From an uncultured Bacteroidales bacterium (GTDB taxonomy: Bacteria; Bacteroidota; Bacteroidia; Bacteroidales; UBA932), in contig CAMYWP010000002.1 in the NCBI GenBank assembly GCA_947302825.1, forward strand, positions 1 to 54,324: a stretch of 54,324 bases of DNA, given 5' to 3'. Both the position numbers and the translations under genes were made by a program. Numbering within the stretch: the first letter of the stretch is position 1; each line of letters opens with the position of its first letter. The notes beneath the pieces were generated by a model that was given only the letters and a program-made list of their open reading frames with translations, searched no databases and had not been told where the DNA came from. Shown here piece after piece: positions 42,964 through 51,300 of the stretch.

Positions 42964-43881
42964 CTAGCCCAGCACCAGGCATCGTCGAATTTGATGTTGG
43001 GGAAGATGGAAATCGTAGGAAAGCGTGCGTGCAATCTTTTGCTTCTGGCTATCGGTGAGATGATAAACGGAAGTGGCTCCGTAGCTCCGTATAAGGTCGT
43101 TATCTATCAGTCGGCAGACATCCAGGTCCTGCAGGCGGGAGCGGCTGAACAGGCGACCGCTCTCGTTCTTTAGCATTTGGGCAATAGAGTGTTCATCGGC
43201 GTGCTCGATATCGGCCAGGCTGATGGGCTTGCCGCTGTTGTCTTTCAACTGCTCCTGTATCCAACTATCGTCGGTGAGCCGGTTCATTTGATACAAGTAG
43301 TTACGGGGAGAAATATAGTACTGTTCCGCACGGCGGATTTCCATGAAACTACTGCGTGCAAACACGCCCTTCTCCGTCATCTGGTATTGGTCCGGGAACT
43401 CCGCATAGCGGGGAAGGAAGGTGGCCATATAGGATCGGCTCATGGGAACGGGGAGGTCGGCCTGCAGGCCAATGTCCTGCGCAAACAACTCACGGACAGC
43501 ACAATAGGGATATCCGAGAGCTGTTGCTGACGCGGCGTGATGCAAGCCCTGTCGGAGGATATAGTTCTCCAGCACCATCTGGTGAACAGGCCCGTCCACT
43601 TTGAGCAGAAAAGTGTACTTTTCTCCCAGGCGCCCTTTCCTGTCGTACTTGTGGTTGAAATAACGGGTGTATGACATTCTGAGATTTGACGCGTAGCGCA
43701 TGGGACGTGCCGAAAAAACGTTCTGGTGCACATGCGTGGACATTTCTGCGTCGACAATGATTTCAGTGTCTTCCGCAAACCCCCGCAGCGCCATCAGGTT
43801 CACGAACATTCCGTGGTCTTCCTCATCACGGAACATTACTTCGTTGTGTGAGGTGAAGCAGATATGATACGATTCCTTCAT
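42964..43881 (-). CDS. REP-associated tyrosine transposase (RAYT) relative
   Basis: A 305-residue Y1/HUH-type nuclease. The metal-binding HUH motif is H50-V-H52 in EMSTHVHQNVFS. A RAYT-like stretch YTRYFNHKYDRKGRLGEKY follows at 71-89. Y107 in ENYILRQGL is the likely catalytic tyrosine, and GYPYCAVREL corresponds to the DYPWSSY-like region of the family. The C-terminal ~100 residues are helical and may bind DNA. RAYTs are single-copy domesticated relatives of IS200/IS605 transposases that spread REP/REPIN palindromes. The two REPIN-like elements beside this gene and beyond hflX support that role. The glutamine after the HUH is unusual for the family, where leucine is common. Confidence 0.72.
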   Translation of the reverse strand: MKESYHICFTSHNEVMFRDEEDHGMFVNLMALRGFAEDTEIIVDAEMSTHVHQNVFSARPMRYASNLRMSYTRYFNHKYDRKGRLGEKYTFLLKVDGPVHQMVLENYILRQGLHHAASATALGYPYCAVRELFAQDIGLQADLPVPMSRSYMATFLPRYAEFPDQYQMTEKGVFARSSFMEIRRAEQYYISPRNYLYQMNRLTDDSWIQEQLKDNSGKPISLADIEHADEHSIAQMLKNESGRLFSRSRLQDLDVCRLIDNDLIRSYGATSVYHLTDSQKQKIARTLSYDFHLPQHQIRRCLVLG

Positions 43882-43917
43882 GCCGGCAAGGTATGCATAC
43901 TTGTCAGGGAATCCAAG

Positions 43918-43971
43918 AATCGTAAAAAAGATTGTGTTGTTTCAGGTGTTTTTTGTACCTTTTTTACGATT
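43918..43971. promoter_or_regulatory. 13-bp perfect inverted repeat in the RAYT/hflX divergent spacer
   Basis: AATCGTAAAAAAG (43918-43930) and its exact complement (43959-43971) flank 28 bases. The pair lies in the 136-base spacer from which RAYT and hflX diverge. It could be an operator for RAYT autoregulation or a transposase-type recognition end. Its role is not shown by sequence. Confidence 0.4.
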
Positions 43972-44003
43972 TCCCTCCAAGCGTAGAATCTCCATTTTCT
44001 TCG

Positions 44004-44011
44004 TATATTTG
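44004..44011 (+). promoter_or_regulatory. Putative -7 element giving a leaderless hflX transcript
   Basis: TATATTTG followed by CAGTCT and then the hflX ATG at 44018. Transcription would start at or next to the ATG. The layout is identical to that at coaX. No -33 element of quality is seen. Confidence 0.5.
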
Positions 44012-44017
44012 CAGTCT

Positions 44018-45202
44018 ATGAGTGAATTCAAAACCAATAAGGCTGTCTTTGTGGGCGTCATCCTGGAGAAGGGTGGCGAACGCAAGGTGCAGGAATACCT
44101 GGACGAGTTGGCCTTCCTGGCCGAAACGGCCGGTGCCATCCCGGACAAGATGTTCACCCAGCGGCTGGACCGGCCGGACAAGGCCACTTATATCGGTCCG
44201 GGTAAACTGGATGAAATCAAGGAATACTGCCAGGAGAACGAGATTGAGTACGTGATTTTCGACGACGAACTCACGGGCATGCAGCAGCGTAACATCGAAA
44301 AGGTGATTGCCTGCAGCGACGTCATTGACCGTACCAGTCTGATTCTGGAAATCTTCGCCCAGCGGGCCAAGACCTCCTATGCCAAGATGCAGGTGGAACT
44401 GGCGCATTACAACTACATGCTGCCCCGCCTGGCCGGCATGTGGACGCACCTGGAACGGCAGCGGGGCGGTATGGGAACCCGCGGCGGTATGGGTGAGACC
44501 CAGATTGAAATCGACCGCCGAATCGTAAAGCAGCGCATTTCCAAGCTCAAGGAAGACCTCAAGAAGGTGGACAAGCAGATGGCCACGCAAAGGGGCAATA
44601 GAGGCTCTCTGGTGCGTTTAGCCCTCGTGGGGTATACCAATGTGGGAAAAAGCACCCTGATGAACCTGCTGGCCAAGAGCGACGTGTTTGCAGAGAACAA
44701 GCTTTTCGCCACCCTGGATACTACTGTACGTAAGGTGGTCATCGAGAACGTGCCCTTCCTATTGTCCGACACCGTAGGTTTCATCCGCAAGCTGCCCACC
44801 CAGCTGGTGGAAGCATTCAAGAGCACTTTGGATGAGGTCCGCGAGGCCGATGTCCTGGTGCACGTGGTGGACATCTCCCATCCCGACTTCGAGGAGCAGA
44901 TGGAGGTGGTGGAGAGGACACTGCGGGATATCGGCGCCGCCAACAAGCCCGTGTACGTGGTCTTCAACAAGGTGGACGCGTACACCTACGAGCCCTACGA
45001 CGAATTCTCCCTCACGCCCAAACAACCCGTGAACCGCACGCTGGAAGAACTCAAGAACAGTTGGATCGCCGAAGAGAAGACGCCCTGCATCTTCATCTCG
45101 GCCAAGGAGAAAATCGGCATCGAAAAGCTCCGCAACGACCTTTACAAAATCGTGGCCGAAATCCACGCCGGCCGATATCCCTTCAACAACTTCCTCTGGT
45201 AG
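44018..45202 (+). CDS. hflX: Ribosome-associated GTPase HflX
   Basis: A 394-residue GTPase that splits stalled or hibernating 70S ribosomes under stress. The N-terminal HflX domain carries RLDRPDKATYIGPGKLDEI and VIDRTSLILEIFAQRAKTSYAKMQVELAH. A glycine-rich loop GGMGTRGGMGETQIEIDRR follows. The G domain starts near residue 204 with G1 GYTNVGKST, then G3 DTVGF and G4 NKVD. The start at 44018 is preferred over an upstream in-frame ATG because the leader before it is not coding-like and a -7 element ends seven bases before this ATG. It lies between the two REPIN-like elements and diverges from the RAYT gene. Confidence 0.95.
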   Translation: MSEFKTNKAVFVGVILEKGGERKVQEYLDELAFLAETAGAIPDKMFTQRLDRPDKATYIGPGKLDEIKEYCQENEIEYVIFDDELTGMQQRNIEKVIACSDVIDRTSLILEIFAQRAKTSYAKMQVELAHYNYMLPRLAGMWTHLERQRGGMGTRGGMGETQIEIDRRIVKQRISKLKEDLKKVDKQMATQRGNRGSLVRLALVGYTNVGKSTLMNLLAKSDVFAENKLFATLDTTVRKVVIENVPFLLSDTVGFIRKLPTQLVEAFKSTLDEVREADVLVHVVDISHPDFEEQMEVVERTLRDIGAANKPVYVVFNKVDAYTYEPYDEFSLTPKQPVNRTLEELKNSWIAEEKTPCIFISAKEKIGIEKLRNDLYKIVAEIHAGRYPFNNFLW

Positions 45203-45212
45203 ACACACCGAA

Positions 45213-45344
45213 CCGCCTCGGCGGGAAATCGCGGTTCTGTGCGTTCTGTTTGCCGAGGCGGCCGGGTTTTCGCCGATAAAGGCCGTTTTCCTTGCCACCT
45301 CGGCAGAAAAACGGCCTTCTGTGCATTCCACGCGCCGAGGCGGC
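45213..45344. repeat. REPIN-like element B (right copy, inverted)
   Basis: A 132-base element that is the near-identical reverse complement of element A. Unit 1 has perfect arms CCGCCTCGGC (45213-45222) and GCCGAGGCGG (45252-45261). Unit 2 has arms GCCACCTCGGC (45294-45304) and GCCGAGGCGGC (45334-45344). It fills almost the entire 143-base gap between the hflX stop and the NRPS stop, ending one base from the latter. Besides being a mobile palindrome it could act as a two-way 3'-end stabiliser or transcription stop between the converging genes. Confidence 0.8.
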
Positions 45345-45345
45345 T

Positions 45346-48300
45346 CTAATCGAAGTACCGGAGGGTGCGGAGCATTTCGAAAATCATGTCTACATACTGG
45401 GAGGAGGTGTGGTCCCAGGCGAAGCCCAGTCGGTACAGCACCTGCATGGTGAAGTGCACGGAAGGCTGGTTCACCACCATCTCTTCCTCGGTGGGCGACT
45501 GGACATAGGCCACGATGCTGCTTAACAGCGGGGCCTTGTCCGGCTGGGCCATGACGGCCTGCATCCGGGACAGGAATTCCTGGAATTCCACGTAATCCAC
45601 TTTGTTTCCGTCGATGAGCCGCAGGCGGGAGACAATGTCTTCCATGGGCAGCAGGTGGTTGTTGGAAACGTTGAAGACGCAGTTCTCGCGCGGCGTGCAT
45701 GCCAGCAGCACCATGGCGCGGGCGCTGTCGTCGATGGGCGAGAACTCCATCTTGGAATCCAGCAGGGAATACGGGCAGGCGCCCACCAGTTTGTACGCCC
45801 GGAGGCGTCCCATGGCCGAGTTGGCGTTCAGGTTCACCTGGAACTCGCCATCGGCCGATCTGGGTGACAGGTTGCCGGCGCGCAGGATCTTGGCGTTGAG
45901 GACACCGGCGGCCATACGCTCCAGGATGTACCTTTCGGCCAGGAACTTGGAATGGATGTACTGGTTGGCCGTTATCTGGCCGAAGTACAGCTGCTGCTCG
46001 GTGAGCTGATTGGGATGGCTGCCGAGGCTCATTCCGGCTACGCTCTCCGTGGAAACGTGTACCAGGCGGGCTGCCGTGGCCTCGCAGAAGGCGCAGAGGT
46101 TCTTGACACCGCCGTAGTTAATGTCCTCGATATCCGTTCCCTTGGAGAAGTGCTTCACGTTGGCCGCGCAGTTCACCACCACGGACCAGTGCATGCCGGA
46201 GGCCTTCAGGGAGTCGAAGACGGCCGGATTGGTAATGTCACCGTTCACAATGCGGATACGCTTGCCAAAGAGCGGCCGATAATCCTTTGCGAAGTAGTAC
46301 ACCAGCATTTCTTTCAGGCGCCGTTCCGCGGAGAGGGTTCCCTTAGGCCTGAGCAGGCACCAGATTACGGTGTCTTCCGAGGTGGTCTCCAGGAGGTCAC
46401 GCAGCATGTGGATGCCCAGGAAGCCGGTGGCACCGGTAAGGAGAATCTGGCCTTCCAGGTTTTGCATTTTCCCGTTCTGCAGGGCTTCCAGCGTATTGCC
46501 GGCAAGCAGGGCATCGATGGCCGAATAGTCGTATTCGCTCACCTCGCTGTCCTCCTTGGGAGCAGGGGCGCCGCCGCCCAGGAAGGCGGCCAGGTCGCGG
46601 GCGGTGGGATGCGCGAAGACATCGGCATAGGCAAACTTGAGGCCGCGTTTTTCGGCACCCACCAGCACATTCGTCACCATGAGCGAAGAACCGCCCAGGT
46701 CGAAGAAGTTGTCCGTAGCACTTACCTTCTCCATACCCAGGACCTCGCCGAAAATCTCGCACAGGTTCTTTTCCAGATCGGTGGCGGGGGCCACGTATTC
46801 GGCGCTGGTGTCGGGCGTAGGTTTGGGCAGGGCCTTGCGGTCTACCTTCTGGTTCACGTTCAGCGGAATCTTATCCAGCTGGACGAAGGCGGCAGGGACC
46901 ATATACGGCGGCTTGCGCTCCTGGATGAAGGCTTTAGCGGCCGGGATGTCAAACTTGCCGTCAGACACCACATAAGCGGCTATGAACTTGCCGCCGGAAG
47001 GGTTGTCGAAGGCTTGCACCGTGACGTCTTTCACGCCCGGGCATTCGCGCAGCACTTCCTCCACCTCCTTGAGTTCGATACGGAAACCGCGGATCTTCAC
47101 CTGACCGTCCTGACGGCCTACGTACTCGATGTTGCCGTCCGTGCGCCAGCGCACGATATCGCCGCTGCGATAGGCCCGCATTCCCTCCTGGAAAGGATTG
47201 GGAATGAAGCACTCGGCGGTCTTGTCGGGCCGGTTGAGGTAACCGCGGCCCACGCCGGCGCCGGCTATGAGCAGTTCTCCGGCGGCCCCCATGGGCAGGC
47301 GGCGGAACTCAGTATCCACCACATACATAAAGGTGTTGTCCAGGGCGTGGCCGATGGGAATGTTGGCCTCGCGCTTCCTGACGTCGAAGATGGTGGAGAA
47401 GATGGTGCACTCGGTGGGACCGTAGCCGTTGTGGAAGCCATAGGAAGGCGGATCCATCGAAACCAGTTTCTCGCCGCCCACGGAGAGATGTTTGAGGGAC
47501 TTGTTGTCCGGATAGTTCTTGGCATACATCACGCCCACCTGAGTGGTCATAAAGCTGTGCGTAATGCCGTTATCGGTAATGAAGACATCCAGCTGGCCCA
47601 TATCGTGGCGGGTTTCCTCCGGGATGATGCACAGGCACGCCCCCGTAGTGAGGGCGGGGTACATATCCATCATACAGGCGTCGAAGCCGTAGCTGGCGTA
47701 GGCCGCCACTTTGCTCCCCGCTGTGAGCTTATAGTATTCCCGGTACCAGGCGCAGAAATTAACCAGGTTCAGGTGCTCCAGCATCACGCCCTTGGGCACG
47801 CCCGTGGAACCGGAGGTATACAGCAGGATAAAGAGGTTTTCCGGCTTGGGGCCTTCGGGAACGGGGCCTTCGGGCAGGCTTTCCAGCTGGTCGGTGGTGA
47901 GCACGGGACCCTTGTACTCCTTCAGGATGGGCAGGAGCTCCTTATCGGCAATCAAAAGTTTGGCCGATGCGTCCCCTACCATGAAGTTCAGACGCTCTTC
48001 CGGATAGGAAGGATCCAGCGGCTGATAAGCGCAGCCGGCCTTGAGGATACCCAGCGAGGCCAGCGCCATCCACTGGCTGCGGCCGATGAGCACGGACACC
48101 ACGTCCTCTGTCTTCAGACCCTTGGCGGCGATGGCGGCGGCGATACGGTCCGTGAGGGCATCGGCCTGCGCATAGGTGCAGGTGAAGTCTTCGTAGCACA
48201 CGGCGGGGGCGTCGGGCGTCTTGCGGGCCTGCTCCCGGAAGAGGCTCACGATGGTCTGGGTGGTATCTACCTTCTGGGTGAAGTGGTTGAAGCTCTCCAG

Positions 48301-51300
48301 CTCCTTGAGACGATCGCCGTCCACAAACGGAACTTCATTCAGGTTCTCATGCTTCAGCAGACCGCGCACCACGCATTCCATGGCATCGGCAAAGGCCTGC
48401 ATGAGGGCTTCGCTGTACTTGCTGTTGTCGTAGCCCAGCACGATGGCTTCCTTGCCCTCGGTGCCGTCGATATAGATGCTAAGCGGGAACTTGGGGGCGC
48501 CGGCGTCCAGGTTTTCCCCCTTCACCTGCTGTCCGTTCACGCGGTAATCGGCCAGCACGCCCACCTGATAGGCCAGCATCACCTGCGGCTGGAAGCCGAA
48601 TTCGGCGGCCACCTTGGCGAAGGGATAGTCCTGGTGCTGCAGGGTGGCCTGGAAGTCCTGGTCGCACTGCTTCAGGAAGGCCTCGGTGCTTTCGATGGAG
48701 CAGTCTCCGGCCAGGGCCAGGGTGTTCACAAACATGCCGAAACTGTCGGCGGTCTTGAGGTTGCCGCGGCCGTTGCTGATGGTGCAGATGTACACCTTCT
48801 TATTGGCGTTGTAGGCGCTCAGGGTGAGGTAGGCGGCGCCCAGGAAGAAGCTGGCGGGCGAGATTCCCAGCTGCTTGCACAGCGGGTGGATATCGGCCTG
48901 GACGAACTTCTGCAGGAACGTTTCGCGGCCGGGCTGGTCGCCGTGCTCCAGGTCCGGAATAATGGTGGAGGGGCTTTCCAGGGCGCCCAACTGCTGGGCG
49001 AAGAAATCGTGGGCCTGGGCATAGGCCTCGCTGCCTTCGGCGGCCTTCTGCCACGCGGAGTATTGGTAATAATTGTAGGCCTCGGGAGCAATCTCCTTGC
49101 CATCCAGGGCGTCGCAGATTTCCTGGATGAAAATGTCGTAGCTGCGGCCGTCGAACACCAGGTGGTGGAAGTCGCTCAGGAGGTAGGTCTTGTCCTTTCC
49201 AGGTACAATCTCCACCTTGCCCAGCGGACCTTTAGCCAGGTCGAAGGGCATGATGAAACTCTCTTTCTCTTCATCCAGATCGGCCTCCTTGATGGTGACG
49301 GGGATGGGGATGTCGGAGGGCACCTGGCACACCTGACCATCGATTTGCTCGAAGCGGGAGCGCAGGGCGGGATGGGCCGAAAGCACCTTCTGCACCGCTT
49401 CCTGCAGGGCCTGGGCCGATACTTCGCCGGGGAAGGTCCACACCATGGGGATGTTGTAGATGGTCTCCTGCGGGGCCTTCATGCAATCCAGGAACACGCC
49501 GGCCTGCTGGTTGGTGAGAGGCTGGGGACGAAGCGACATTTCCACATCGCTGGAGGCGATGGAGGAGTCTCCGGCCATCCAGATCTTGAGGATTTCGTTC
49601 TCTATGCTCTGGATGGTGGCGGTCTTGGCAAAGGAGTTCATATCGGCCTGTACGCCGTAGCGTTTGAACAGTTCGGTGGCCAGACGGAGACCACTCAGGG
49701 AGCTGAGTCCGTAGAGCATGAGGGGTTCGGTGAGCGAGGCGCCCTCGATGCCGGTGGTTTCCTTGAGCAGGGCACACAGTTCTTCCTCCAGGAGGTTCAG
49801 CGGGGCGGCCGCCTGGTTTTCGGCCTTCTGGGCCTGCGGCTTGGGAAGGGCCTTCACATCCACCTTCTGGTTCACGTTCAGGGGGATGCTGTCAATCTGC
49901 ATGGTGACGGACGGGACCATATACGGCGGCTTGCGGTCCAGGATATACGCGTTCAGGGCCGTGATATCGATGGTTTCGTCGCTCACTACGTAGGCGGCCA
50001 GGTATTTGCCGCCGCCTTCCTGGTCGAAGGCCTGTACGGTCACGTCCTTGATGCCCGGATAATCGCGGATTACGCCTTCCACTTCCTTGAGTTCGATGCG
50101 GAAGCCGCGGATCTTCACCTGGGCATCCTTGCGGCCGATATATTCGATGTCGCCGTCGGCGCGGTAGCGCACGATGTCGCCGGTGCGGTACATACGGCGG
50201 AAGGCGGGATCGGCCTCATAAGGGTTGTCGGCGAAGGATTCGGCGGTTTTGTCGGGACGGCCCAGATAGCCGTCGCCCACCTGCAGGCCGGCCTCCAGCA
50301 GTTCGCCGGCGGCACCCACGGGCACGCGTTGGCCGGCTTTATTCACTATATAGCAGTGAATGCCCGGCTGAGGAACGCCGATAGGGATGTTCATTTCCTG
50401 CTTCTTCACCTCCTTGGACACCACGTAGCAGAGGCTCTCGGAAGGACCGTAGCAGTTGAAGAGCTTGTATTTGGGCAGCGGCAGCGCGCTAAGTTTTTCG
50501 CCGCCGGTGTACAGTACCTGCAGGCCCTTGCAACTGGGATAGTTGATGGCAAACTGGGTAGCCACCTGGGTGGTCATGAAGCTGTGGGTGATGCCGTTCT
50601 GCTCGAAATAATCATGCAGGGCCTTGAGGTCCAGGCGGATTTCCTCGGGGATGAGATACAGGCTTGCACCGGCCACCAGGGCACCGTAAAGGTCGCCCAC
50701 AAAGGCGTCGAAGCCAAAGCTGGAATAGGCCGTGAGCTTGCTCTGGGCCGATATTCCCGTGCGCCAGGCGTGATGCTGGGCGAAGAGGCTCACATTGCGG
50801 TGGTTGAGCATGCAGCCCTTGGGCGTACCGGTGGTACCGCTGGTGTACAGCAGTACGAAGAGGTCGTCGGGCTTGGGGCTGGACTTGGGCTTGCCTTCGG
50901 GGAGGCCGGGAATCTCCGCGGTGGGCAGCACCGGACCTTCGAAGCCTTCCACCAGTTCCGCCAGGCCTTCATCGGCGATGAGCAGGGCGGCCGATGCATC
51001 CTTTACCATAAACTGCAGGCGCTCCTTGGGATAGGAAGGATCCAGCGGCTGATAGGCGCAGCCGGCCTTGAGCACACCCATGGGGGCAATCACGGTGTAT
51101 TCGCTGCGGCCCAGGATGATGGAAACCACGTGGCCGGGCTTCACGGTCTTTTCAATATGGGCGGCCAGGTTGTCGGACAGGATGTCCACTTCCTTGTAGG
51201 TCAGTTGTTTATCGGCGCAAACCAGGGCGATCTGGTCCGGCGCTTCTTCTACGCGCTGACGCCAGAACTCCAGCACCGTCTTTTCGGTTTCGCCCACGGA

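Noticed and set aside
43880-44017. Forty-six-codon N-terminal extension of HflX
   Set aside because: It runs through the divergent promoter region and the 13-bp inverted repeat; the family N-terminus starts at 44018.
42820-45344. Composite insertion sequence with classical terminal inverted repeats
   Set aside because: The RAYT-type HUH nuclease does not use long terminal inverted repeats, no target-site duplication is evident, and hflX is a housekeeping gene. REPIN copies fit better.
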